64,000 nucleotides of DNA from Argyresthia goedartella. Lineage: Eukaryota > Arthropoda > Insecta > Lepidoptera > Argyresthiidae. Both the position numbers and the translations under genes were made by a program. The notes beneath the pieces are model-generated. The model searched no databases, was not told the DNA's origin, and saw only the letters and a program-made list of their open reading frames with translations. Positions 54,550 to 64,000 of this stretch are shown here, piece by piece. Every line of letters starts with the position of its first letter. Positions within the stretch are counted from its first letter, which is position 1. The stretch lies in contig OX463829.1 in NCBI GenBank assembly GCA_949825045.1, positions 9,610,001-9,674,000 on the forward strand, given 5' to 3'.

Positions 54550-54920
54550 GAGACATCTTATTGGCACTTTTAGATACGATGTCCTAATATTGTCATTAGA
54601 TTAGATTATTTTATAATGCACATTGTGGCAAAAAAAAATAACGAAAATTAAAAAAATTACATGATTTTCTTGGTTATCTAACCATCTCTGACAATCGATT
54701 TTCCAAAGCACTGATAGAGTTAATGGAGTTTCCTTTTCCTGTCTCGCACTTTTAGAAATGAACAACCACTTTAAAGGGAAATTATTTTTTCAAACTCAAC
54801 CATAATCCGTTACTCATTAGTTTAGTAGATCATATGTGATTTATTGGTTATTTTTCTGACTTATAAAAATGTATTATTTTTTCCTACTTGCAATACATTA
54901 TTTGAGTTTGAGTTTGATCA
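54550..54920 (+). repeat. Unassigned dispersed repeat, shorter copy
   Basis: It is the partner of 19341-19945, in the same orientation, with about 200 bases missing in the middle. The end carries TTTGAGTTTGAGTTTG, a short repeated tail that suggests retroposition. Confidence 0.55.
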
Positions 54921-54924
54921 CGGT

Positions 54925-56770
54925 TGCAGGGCAAAATAGAAAGTTTAGTCAAATATGCTGAAAAACTATCACTAAGAAACCGATTTGATCAGAGCATCTT
55001 TACATATGGGTGTCTGACTAGTTATTGCTTTTGTCCACAGCTTCTGGTATATGGTGTATATTTTAAAGTCAAAATGTGAATGAATAAATAACCTAAGTGG
55101 ATAACCTTGTGTGAATCTCTATTTTTGAAATCAATAGTTTTAGCGTATGAGTGCCGCAAAGTCTACTTCGACGTGAGTTTCGGCCAAAAATACTTAACCA
55201 CGCCATCACGCGGCAGAAGCGAGTACGCATTTTCCAAGCTTCCATAGCCGAAAGGTGGCCAAAGGGTCCCTGGTACTTAGGCCTCCCCCGTATGTCCATC
55301 CGTCCGGCATTCCGTTCGTCCGACCGTACTTTCTCCTGTCTTACGAGCGGCCTATATCTGATGAACCCCAATCGGTAGGCAGTTGAAATTTTGACTAAAA
55401 ATGTCTTTTTCTTGAGGTTTTACGTACTTGTAAAAATATATCTATAGAAAACTCAGAACATTTGATATAAACCGTTTCACCGACGAAAACATAAAAGGTC
55501 GGCTGTCTGTCTATGGAACTGATGTGTTCAATCACACGTACAAAATGGTCTACAAAAAAAAAACAATAACACGCCATATTTCTAAATGCGCAGTTACGCA
55601 AACTCGAACTCGATGCTTTTAAAAAACCAATAAACGATCTATGGATTTCCTCGCCCTAAATGAATATATTTAAATACATTATTATGAATAGTTAAATTAA
55701 TTTTATTAATGTATAAGCATTCTCAAAGACGTATAGTGTTATTGAGGTGCAAGAAAATCTATGCAAATAGGTATTGTAATAAAGAATCGTGTTCACTTTC
55801 GCATCAATCTTTTCGCATTTTCATTCATTCCGGTTTCAAGAGATATTTTTTATCATTTCGTATGCAAATGGGCCAGTGAAATTCCCAAGATCCGCAATCT
55901 TGTTTTAATTAAGTAAACGAAATGTGACAACTCAATCGCGTTCATTAAAATTTTCTTCAAAACGCAAGTTATCAGATAAAGGTAAATATGTTCCCTGAGT
56001 TCAAAAAAATATTCGCCAAAAGTCTTGTTCATAAGGAATCTCGTTCTTGTGTACTTTTTATTACATTTAATCAATACTGTAGGTATAGTTTTTATATATA
56101 AACACTTTTATTTTTTTTAGGAGCTCATATAATGTGCCTCAAATGAGTAATAAAACATACATCAAGCGAGATACAACGAATGTCAGACTAAGATTGGAAA
56201 TAGGTAAAAAGTGTATGGAATCAGAATTGTAGAGAATTTTATCAGCTTTCATTACATACAAGTCGCTTCACGAATTATCAGCGGTGGCCTCGAATGCGCA
56301 GTAGTAATTTTTTAATACCTGTACAATGTACATGCGCAGTAAAGCCCGCCAGTGTCGCCCAGCAAGCAAAAAAAAAACGGGCACTTCTTTTTGCCCCCCA
56401 CCCCTAGGGCTCATCTCAGAGGGTTCAGGACTTTAAGTATGTTTGTCTCCTAACTAGTCCAAACAAAGTTCCGAAGTCAAACTTTCTGCTTTCGACTTTC
56501 CCATCTAACAGGGGGTAATGTAATGTTAGCAATAATTTACTAAACTATTGTGTGAGGAGGAGGAGCTATTATTGTACATTTGAGGTCTACCAACCTATAT
56601 GGCATTATTGTATATTATTGGAAAGAAGATAGACCAACAAACTTTTTTAAAACTTTCAAGAGAAAAGCCTCGTTTAGTTTTTTTTATTGCAAGTCAGAGA
56701 TGATTCGTTACAGAATTTTACTTCTTGAAAAAATTATTTCAGTAAATAAAAAAAAAACTAGATGTTAATT
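54925..56770. other. Non-coding stretch
   Basis: A patch of the GGGTTCCGTAC-type repeat is suggested at 55290-55330 (GTCCATCCGTCCGGCATTCC). Frames on both strands at 55093-55378 overlap each other and lack domain features. Nothing else was recognised. Confidence 0.35.
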
Positions 56771-56775
56771 TCCAG

Positions 56776-57003
56776 TATTTTTGACTATAAAAGAACCGTA
56801 CAACATTACACAATCAATAACAGTAAATAATTGCAAGTTTTATCAATAACTTCTATATTTATTCAAGTTTAAAGGAGTAATTCTGGAGGATTTTTCAAAA
56901 AAGTTAAAAATATAAAAATAAAAAAGTCTGTTGGGCCAACACTTTTTTTGTGGACCTAGGATATAATTTGGCAAACGATGCACCAAACAGCCCTGTATTA
57001 TGT
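56776..57003 (-). repeat. ACAGGGTGTT-type dispersed repeat, copy 2, inverted
   Basis: On the minus strand: GGCTGTTTGGTGCATCGTTT, GGTCCACAAAAAAAGTGTTG, GCCCAACAGACTTTTTTA, AAACTTGCAATTATTTACTG and TGTTGTACGGTTC. It is the partner of 29630-29865, about 85 percent alike by eye. Confidence 0.68.
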
Positions 57004-57179
57004 GTAGAGTTGTCATATATTTTAGTTATAATACTCGTTATTAATAAAAAGTAGTATATTAACTCCCACCTTTACATTTATTTTCACTGCTCTGGGTGCC
57101 GACAGAATACAAGCGTTGCAGGATCTCCTATAGGTCCTGTAACACATGCTGAGTTGGAATGACGTCACTGTCCACAAAA

Positions 57180-57390
57180 TTACATTGTGCATGGTTGTTC
57201 TCCCTTTTTAATTTTTACTTTCGTTTTTGTTTTGTATCTTTGTCAATCTTTTTGTTGTTTTGTTTTTATTGTTACTATTAATTGTATGTTTCACTTATTT
57301 TTGTTCATTTATTTATTTTGTTGTACATGTTATGGTGTGTATTTTGCAGACTGAATAAATTTATTTATATTCTATTCTATTCTATATACA
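57180..57390 (+). mobile_element. LINE 3' end with (TATTC)n tail
   Basis: An AT-rich 3' UTR-like stretch ends TTTTGCAGACTGAATAAATT followed by TATTCTATTCTATTCTATAT, typical of a LINE tail with an A/T-rich simple repeat. No coding part. Confidence 0.5.
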
Positions 57391-57414
57391 ACTGTAGCAG
57401 AAAGGGGTACCGAA

Positions 57415-59090
57415 CCAATATGGCTACGCGTTAGTATTGCGATAGCGTTTACTGACACGGCTGCCACTGCAAACCGAATAATATATGGTAACCATGGTAA
57501 CGGTCGGTAAAAAAGGTAACGGTCGGTAAACATGGTAACGGTCGGCGACCTCTACCATGATACGCTAAACGACACGTTACACGCAATTAGTAAGAATCGC
57601 TAACCCAATCATGAGCGTAGGCAGAAGTCGATGACCCAAATTACTATAGTAACATTCATTCAGTAACTTAAAACCACAAGCAAATCGATGCAGTTTGTGA
57701 CAAACTGATGTTTAGGGTGTGGAAAAACTGTAACTTTTCCACAACATTCGGTCGATTTGAGTAAGTTAATAAATAGGCTGTATGGACTTGCACCAGACTT
57801 TTGACAGTCGCTCAATACAGTTTAAACACAACTTAAATACAACACGGTCAAGTTACGCAGACTCAGTCAACTTTGATACTTTGACTTCCCTCCTATAAAC
57901 ATAACAACAATACAACGTTAGCGTGGCAATAGCGGTCATTGACCTGACTGCTACTGCGAACCGAATAACCGCTACCGATACGCTAAGCGACAATTTCAAA
58001 CATTGGACGCAAAAAGTAAGTACGCTAACCCAGTCATAAACGTATAGGGGTATTGCAATGCTAACAAGTACCCAGTATAGTCATATTATTAGTTGGTCTG
58101 ATCAAATCAGTATCATAGTGAAATTATAAGAATGAAGTCCCTCGTTATAGTAGTTCAATGCCAACAACCCCTTAAAATATGACTAAACCATTCCGTTACA
58201 CCCTATAATTTATTGCACATTTAGTAAATGATCCAGTTTTGGCTACTCAAACGAATCATGTGCATTTTAGCGTAATTAGGTAATATGGACAGCCCACGAC
58301 ATGTTATTTTGCCGGTTCACTAAATTGCCGTTTTAAAAATGAGGCTGCAATTTATCGCCTCTTAAAAATTCCATACAGCTTTATGAATACACAGTTATTA
58401 CTGCTGGAATGTTTGGAGAGTGAACAAACAGTTTTAAGTCCGAGTCAGATTCGAAGAATGAGGTCCGCACAAAAAAGTTTGATGAGTGAGACAAAGAACT
58501 TGAGAGGGAATGCAGCCCTCGCGGTGGAAGTTTGTAGCTGACCGCAACTTTTTCACAATTGGCCATGTAAAAAAAAAAACAAAAGCGCCAATCTGAGAAA
58601 ACAATTTAGAGATAATTAAATTCTCGGCCAAATTCCGTTATTCCCATCAAAAAATATTACAGGATTACTGAAATACCATTAAAATCAAAAAATAGATTAT
58701 TATAACTACGCTGTAGAGTATAATCTAATAATAGATTATTCTCTACAGCGTAGTTAGATTAAATTTCCTTCACCGCTAAGTTAGCTGTTATATAAAATTG
58801 TCAAGTGTCGACAGTTTTCCTGTCAGTTGATAACTTCGGTTTGCGCTGCAATAGCGGTTATCGACTCCTGACTAGCACTGTACGCTCATGATTGGGTTTG
58901 CGATACTTACTTATTGCGTGCAACGTTAGAAATTACTGTCGCTTAGCGTATCTTGGTAGCGTTCGCCGACAGTTATCATGGTTACCGACTGTTACCATGG
59001 TTACCATGGTTACCATGTATGATTCAGTTCGCAGTAGCAGTCGGGTCAATGACCCCTATCGCAACACTAACCCGTATTGACTATTCCGCG
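57415..59090. repeat. Repeat cluster: two direct copies and one inverted copy
   Basis: The unit reads TAGTATTGCGATAGCG-TTACTGAC, GCTGCCACTGCAAACCGAAT, ATACGCTAA-CGACA, and GTAAGAATCGCTAACCCAAT then CATGAGCGTA. It occurs at 57430-57625 and in shortened form at 57920-58045, and inverted at 58850-59085. The first and last copies hold extra GGTAACCATGG-type palindromic runs (57486-57545 and 58975-59020). The about 1.2 kb between the outer copies could be the inside of a larger inverted-repeat element, but it has no gene. Confidence 0.65.
58704..58755. repeat. Near-perfect hairpin, 24-bp arms
   Basis: AACTACGCTGTAGAGTATAA then TCTA pairs with TAGATTATTCTCTACAGCGT then AGTT, with one mismatch. It lies inside the repeat cluster between its direct and inverted copies. 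Confidence 0.75.
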
Positions 59091-60260
59091 TCTCGCGTCG
59101 GCGACACGGTCGTCTGTCTGCAGTTGTAGTCGGCTACAATATAGCATTTTTACTCGAATCGATCGATTATCGAAAAATATCAGTTTTAGTTGCTATAAGT
59201 TCACTTTCTGTTCGAATACTAAATTAGGGTTTGTTAGGTCACAACTTTAGAATGCAACTTAGAGCCGAAGCGTAGCGGAGTGGAGCGAGGCGACCTCATG
59301 AAGTTTAGTGTACAACTTTGGTGCACGTTTATTTAATTTGGGATGAAAATATATTTTTTGGATGAAACTTTACTCAATTTGCCATTAAAATACAGAATTT
59401 TCAGTCGATGGTATATTTTTCAAAAGGCATGTTTTTATGTAAGTATAAGCAATGTAACTCGATTGGTGGACGAAATATGTGCCTTTGCTGCCCTGAATGA
59501 TAAAAATGATTTCGAAAGAAAAAGAAATAAATCATAATTTTAGTTCCTAATTGGCCTATGTAATATATTATTGTTTAAGTTAGTAAGTAATTGAACTGTA
59601 TCGTGTTGTGGATTCTGTACCCAAATAATAAAAAAATGTTTTAACTATTCACTGTTAAAATAAGGTGGAAATATCCCAGTTCAATGGATATTTTATACGT
59701 TACCCCTCAATTACCACCGGCGTTAGCTAATGCCACTTTTCTGTTATAGGTTTTAAATATTATTACCATGGCATATTACCCTCGCTTTTTGAGTAGTTAT
59801 ACGTCATACGGAACCTTAAAAGGAATTAACCCTTTAGGGTTCTCGGTGCAAAAGTGTGCATGGTTGGTATTATATTGAGCGATGGTAATTATTTTACACA
59901 TTAATCATTTCGTATTAGGGTCATCAACTCTATGGAATTTTTTGCAACAGGCATGAGCGATGCATTGAAGGATCCTGATATTTACCGGTTATTAAGGAAA
60001 AAAAGCTGAAAACATCTATCTATTTTTAATTATAGAAATAAAATTGTGAGTTAGTCCCACATAATAATTTATTAGAAATAATAAATAGTTAGTGGTATTA
60101 TGGTTCAGTGATTTTTCGCGCAATTTATTAATTTTGTCGCGCAATTCGGTAAGTTGTTCGCTCATTTCAGGTGATTCCGCTGTTCATGGTCATTCGCTCA
60201 ATTCGTTTTTTAGTCGCCCTTTTTATTATTCCCCTAAACGCAAAAAACTAGCCCCCTCTC
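59091..60260. other. Non-coding stretch with one dispersed repeat
   Basis: Bases 59700-59780, inverted, match the 4251-4370 insert (TACCACCGGCGTTAGCTAAT, GTTTTAAATATTATTACCAT). Bases 59265-59300 are a short GC-rich patch (GAGCCGAAGCGTAGCGGAGT). No gene is visible. Confidence 0.35.
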
Positions 60261-60264
60261 AAAC

Positions 60265-60345
60265 AAAATGGAATATTTAATAACTGGCTAAACGTGGGCA
60301 CAACTGTCCCTCTGCCACCCCGTATGCGAAAAGTAGTGACGCCAT
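60265..60345 (+). mobile_element. SINE family 1 tail fragment
   Basis: GGAATATTTAATAACTGGCT, AAACGTGGGCACAACTGTCC and CTCTGCCACCCCGTATGCGA followed by GTGACGCCATGTGG match the tail of the SINE at 2787-3075. Confidence 0.65.
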
Positions 60346-60586
60346 GTGGTTGACCGAGCGAGCGAAGCGTGCGAACCGTCTCTGTTTCAGGATTGGGCAA
60401 AAATGCTTTGTTATCGCCGGATGTTATCCTCTACAAGTCTACAGGCCGCATTTCTCGACTGATTCTCGTGAATTAGGTTCTTTTTTCTTGTCGTTTCAGT
60501 TTTTGGTCAATTTTCGAAATTGCGGATATGCGGGTTTTTAAATTTCAAAAAATTTCAAAAAAAGCTTGTCGTTGGATTTGTAGAGA

Positions 60587-60773
60587 CCGTGAGAGTAACA
60601 GGGTATATAATTTTTGTGAAAAGTCAATAGTTTGCTTAGGTTGCATAGGTTGCATAGGTTGCATAGGTTGCATAGGTTGCATAGGTTGCATAGTTTGCAT
60701 AGGTTACATTTTGCGGTCTTAAACCCAACCTATTGACTTTTCACAAAAATTATATACCCTGTTACTCTCACGG
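60587..60773. repeat. Perfect 44-bp-arm hairpin with a 9-bp repeat in the loop
   Basis: The arm 60587-60630 (starting CCGTGAGAGTAACAGGGTAT) and 60730-60773 are exact complements over 44 bases. The 99-nt loop contains eight units of a TTGCATAGG repeat at 60632-60703, two of them variants. Perfect arms of this length argue for very recent formation or active maintenance. No target duplication was identified. Confidence 0.88.
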
Positions 60774-61425
60774 TAACTTAGTAAGTTATTGGTGGCAACC
60801 ATAAGTTTGTATGTATTATTAAAAGAAAGTGTCACTCGCTAGGTCTACAGTTCACAGAGCCACTAGTGTTATGTTGTTAAACTTAATTTAATATGAAACT
60901 GACCTACGACCTCCGTTACTCCGTTCCGGTAACACATTACACGTACGTACGTACATCAACCCAACAAACAGTACAGACACCTTATCACACGTACATAGAG
61001 CTGTAGATATTATACCTACTAGGCGTACTTATAACCACAACAAAACTGACTATAACCAATCGTCAGATAGATTAGCATAACATTCGTGCGTGTCTTATAG
61101 GCGTTCGATCTATCTCATAAACTAAACCAACCGAACCTTGAAGGTTCGTTGACATGTGTGCCAATGAAGAAGATACCTAGTTACAGACATTGACTTATTA
61201 TGTTATTCGTTTATCCCTAGGTATATTAGAGAAGGCATGAGGAACTTCACAATCATCAAAGTTGTGGACTTGTGGCGTTGGGAATGGGTCGAATGAATGA
61301 AGAAAAGTATAGGTTTCAACACCTTGATATTTGAAGGAAATTCATTATTATTGACTCTGAGCGAATTTCAAAAATTTCCTTCAATAAAATTGCTGCTACA
61401 GTTCTCGTTAATTTTCATCATCAAC
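60774..61425. other. Non-coding stretch, nothing recognised
   Basis: A CGTACGTACGTAC run is at 60943-60955. No frame or repeat boundary was recognised. Confidence 0.3.
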
Positions 61426-61429
61426 ATCA

Positions 61430-62460
61430 TCATTCCGTCAGGGAACCCACTAATGAGAATGCCTCGTGATATACAAGCCACTCGACCGTGCAGCCCGGGT
61501 CCACGGTGCTATCCTCACTATGCCATCGGACCATCAGGCAGGTGGTCTGCCGACCGGTCTTTGGCCACCTCTTGGCCATCATTCGGTTACGGATCTGGTC
61601 CATCTGCCGTCTTATCGCCTTGCCAAGTGTCCTACCCACTTCCACCTGAGCCGTGTTATACGTTTACCGACGTCAGCCACCTTGGTTCGGAGTCTGATTT
61701 TAGCCTAATACCTAACATGGCACGCTCCCTGGCTCTCTGTGCTACTGAAACTGTGTCCACGGTCTCCTTTGTAAATGTCCACGTTTCAGCACCATAAGTA
61801 AGAGTGGGCAGCACACATTGGTTAAATACCTTGGTCTTCAAGCATTGTGGGATGTTCGACGTCAGGACATCCCGGAGTTTGCCGAAAGCGGCCCATCCGA
61901 GCTGGACTCGTCTAGCGATCTCCTTACCTGGAACTGTCGACCAAAAGACAAACAATGTTTCATGCCTCAACCACTTCTGTGGGACAATTATCCACAGCAA
62001 TGTTGATACCGTCGCTTGTGGGAGTATCACTCATAATATAATCTTCTTCTTGGCCATGTCCATCTTAAGGCCGACCCTCAGGGTTGCTTCGTGCAGTTCT
62101 GTGAGCATAGTCTGGAGATCAGCAACGCTCTCAGCCACCAATACCAGGTCATCGGCAAACTTCAGGTGCGAAATACACGCCGTTGATATTAAGACCTCGT
62201 TCCCTCCAGTCTACTGTCTTCAATGGGTCCTCCAGGACATTGGTGAAGTGCTTTGACGCCCCGTTCTATCCGAAAAGGGTTGGAGAGTTTATGGGGTCGC
62301 ACCTGGAGAGCGGCGGACCTATACAGCTCCTGGAGGATACCCACATATTACTTGTAAAGTCCGCAACAACGGGAATGAAAGATGGCCCAGTGCTCGACAT
62401 TGTCGAAAGGCTTTCGAAAGCCTTTTCGTTAGCGTTAATTTTAGAAGCGTCAAAATAAGT
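61430..62460 (-). pseudogene. Decayed RTE-type LINE reverse transcriptase
   Basis: Minus strand, in order. At about 62420-62400: AFDNVEHWAIFHSR, the first catalytic block with its Asp. Then LQELYRSAALQVR, NVLEDPLKTVDWRERG (62255-62200) and HLKFADDLVLVAESVADLQT (62165-62110), the FADD block. From 61960 comes EIARRVQLGWAAFGKLRDVL, CVLPTLTYGAETWTFTKETV and RARERAMLGI, the C-terminal domain diagnostic of the RTE (BovB-like) branch, and finally WTKSV-type remnants of the arginine-rich end to 61480. At least three stops or frame changes break it, for example the TGA after KKKIIL near 62030. The endonuclease is missing, so it is a 5'-truncated, inactive copy. Plus-strand frames over the same bases are shadows. 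Confidence 0.82.
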
Positions 62461-62469
62461 AACAAACAA

Positions 62470-62876
62470 AAAAACCTTTTCAAATCCGCCAGTTTTATGC
62501 GATTGGCGTTATTGTCGTTTAGATTCGTAGTGACGCTCCGCCGCGCCTCTGAAATCAATCTGAGTTTATTCTCTAACTTGTAACTTGCATTTTTATTAAA
62601 TCTTGTAAGTTAAATTAAATTGTTAGATATCTTTACTCGCAGATCGCCGCATGTTCGTGTAATGTTTGCAATATTTATAATCTACAAATGGAACACCCAC
62701 TGCGTTTAATAGCAAAAAATTCTGCGAATTGCACAAGTTCCTCTTGGAATAGAATTTCTGAGAGCTGAGAAATCTAGATTTTGTTTTGATTAAAAACATA
62801 ACATAAATGTCTAGTATTTTTGTTAAAAAAAAAATTGTTTATGATAGACAAGAATCTGAAATGGTTTTAAATATTC
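62470..62876. other. Non-coding stretch, nothing recognised
   Basis: AT-rich DNA upstream, in element orientation, of the RTE remnant. No endonuclease motifs were recognised. Confidence 0.3.
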
Positions 62877-63139
62877 AGGTGACATTTAATTAGCTGAACA
62901 TATTTTAGGAAATGTTAGTACCCATGAATAGAACATCTTTCCCCAAGAAATATATGGTCCCAAATGAAAAAAATATATTCGTCGCTCAGTACATTGACCC
63001 GATCAGCTGATTACAAGTGACTATGGGAGAACCATATTTTTTTCGTTTGCGACTATATGTTTCTTGGGGAAAGTTGTTAATAATTATGGGTAGTAAACTA
63101 ACATTCGCCAAAATATGGTCATCTAATTAAATGTCACCT
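62877..63139. mobile_element. Palindromic MITE, 263 bp
   Basis: AGGTGACATTTAATTAG opens the element and its complement closes it. The arms run on through GAACATATTTTAG / ATATGGTCATC, TTTCCCCAAGAAATATATGG / CTATATGTTTCTTGGGGAAA and AAAAAAATAT. The loop is near 62985-63020. The arms differ by several small gaps, so it is older than the 60.6-kb hairpin. Confidence 0.75.
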
Positions 63140-63169
63140 TGTATTAGCGAAATAATAAGTAAGAAAACA

Positions 63170-63250
63170 TTTTTTGAGCAAAGGCGAGCTTATATCTAAA
63201 AAGAGATTTCTACCAGCAAACCTCTGAGACCAACGTATCTGAGATTATCT
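63170..63250 (-). mobile_element. LINE 3' end, minus strand (family of 17868-18825)
   Basis: On the minus strand: GGTTTGCTGGTAGAAATCTC then TTTTTAGATATAAGCTCGCC and TTTGCTC, matching 18708-18745. It is a tail-only copy. Confidence 0.62.
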
Positions 63251-64000
63251 TTTCAACTCAACTAAGCGTTGCAATGCCAATTCCGTATCTGTTATATTTA
63301 TTGTAATAAATACTTATTGTTTCCACGAATCTAGTATTGCCAAAGTGACCACTACTGCCTTACCCCTTATGCGGCAAAGCGTGACATGTGTAGATACCCC
63401 ATTTCCTAAATAGTAGTAATTGGTCTCCCGCTTAAGTATAAATTGCATTTTTACGTTGATTTGATTTGCCATAAAAGAGTCTCAATCAGAGGAGGCTCTT
63501 AGCCGATTTACGAAAATGGGTATTTTCTTTTTATGTAGTGCTAATAAATTACAAAAAAGGGGTTTATTGCTAGACAAATTGTCGCACATTTGAGGATTAC
63601 TTTAATTATTTACAAGAACGCGCTTAATTATTTGTACGTGGCAGAGTCACAGCTGTGCCCACTTTTAACCAGTTGTTTACTACTTAATTTGGCGAGACAG
63701 GGGCTAGCCCATCGCCGCAGCTGTGAGAAAAAATAATATCTAAATCAAAGTCGGACATTAAATCTTTGGTCTGAGAAACTAATTTATCGATTCGACGTTG
63801 TATAGAGACGTAGATCAAGTCCAATCTTTATTCCCATGAACTATGGTCAGACAGAAATGGCAATACGGGTCCACTTTTGGTGCTTGGTAACTTATTTATT
63901 CTTCGTATTTTGTGCAGCGATTGAAAATCTCTTGAAATCATTCAAGTCTCGGACCACGACACTGGTTGGGCCTAGTGTGGGGGCCAATGAACAAACATAT
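63251..64000. other. End of window: SINE fragments, no gene
   Basis: Bases 63350-63395 hold a plus-strand SINE family 1 tail (TGCCTTACCCCTTATGCGGC, AAAGCGTGACATG) and 63640-63730 its body on the minus strand (GGCGAGACAGGGGCTAGCCC, ATCGCCGCAGCTGTG). From 63968 to the edge, GGGCCTAGTGTGGGGGCCAA looks like a SINE family 2 tail cut by the window end. Confidence 0.5.

Noticed and set aside
61297..62458. Plus-strand frames of 91-166 codons
   Set aside because: They are shadows of the minus-strand RTE reverse transcriptase, whose motifs are recognisable in order.
1..64000. CRISPR arrays or bacterial operons
   Set aside because: No regularly spaced identical repeats with unique spacers; the tandem repeats have no spacers, and gene structure, SINEs and LINEs are those of an animal genome.

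Overview
The window looks like intergenic or intronic DNA from an AT-rich insect genome, most probably a moth or butterfly. This is inferred from three things: tRNA-headed SINEs, RTE-type LINE 3' ends carrying the CCAGCAGTGG motif and trinucleotide tails, and many small fold-back DNA elements in AT-rich sequence. No search could be run, so the order is an inference and the species is unknown. I see no bacterial operon, true tRNA or rRNA gene, or CRISPR array.

Only one stretch looks like a host gene: a GC-rich coding exon at 14866-15539, with a splice acceptor before it and a donor after it. It encodes 224 residues of a serine/arginine/aspartate-rich protein I cannot name. A weaker exon candidate lies at 20066-20254. 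Nearly everything else is transposable elements, their debris, and satellites.

Layout. 1-14 kb: a GGGTTCCGTAC-type repeat, two TTAA-flanked piggyBac-like elements (742-1248 and 13371-13892, inverted), LINE remnants (2020-2560 and 10690-11730), several SINEs, one of which carries an eight-fold array of its own A box (4453-4620), and fold-back elements. 15-19 kb: the host exon, a 30-bp minisatellite (17311-17640) and a second 5'-truncated LINE (17868-18825). 20-29 kb: a PIF/Harbinger deletion derivative (20622-21346) sitting inside a fold-back element, then several MITEs.

30-39.6 kb is the centrepiece, a three-layer nest. The outer layer is a full-length RNase H-bearing LINE (29967-39594) bounded by 12-bp target duplications. 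Its ORF1 is interrupted near the end by a 4.15-kb P-superfamily DNA transposon (31131-35284), with 20-bp inverted termini, an 8-bp target duplication and a THAP-type first exon ending in a splice donor. That transposon is itself interrupted by a minus-strand CR1/L2-type LINE (about 32125-35115). The outer LINE ends in ten roughly 36-nt units, each able to form a GGC(UUCG)GCC-type hairpin.

43.2-44.4 kb holds an intact 391-codon minus-strand frame. It joins the C-terminal half of an exonuclease-endonuclease-phosphatase-type endonuclease to a ULP1-type cysteine protease with all catalytic residues present; I infer the 3' end of a Helentron-like or related large element. 45-64 kb is repeats: SINEs, LINE 3' ends, a tandem and inverted repeat cluster (57.4-59.1 kb), a perfect 44-bp-arm hairpin with a 9-bp repeat in its loop (60587-60773), a decayed RTE LINE (61430-62460) and a palindromic MITE (62877-63139).

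How the pieces work together: the intact LINE machinery (endonuclease, reverse transcriptase, RNase H) would normally copy its own RNA, and 3'-truncated relatives and SINEs parasitise such machinery. Here almost every frame is broken, so the window mostly records successive insertions rather than an active pathway.
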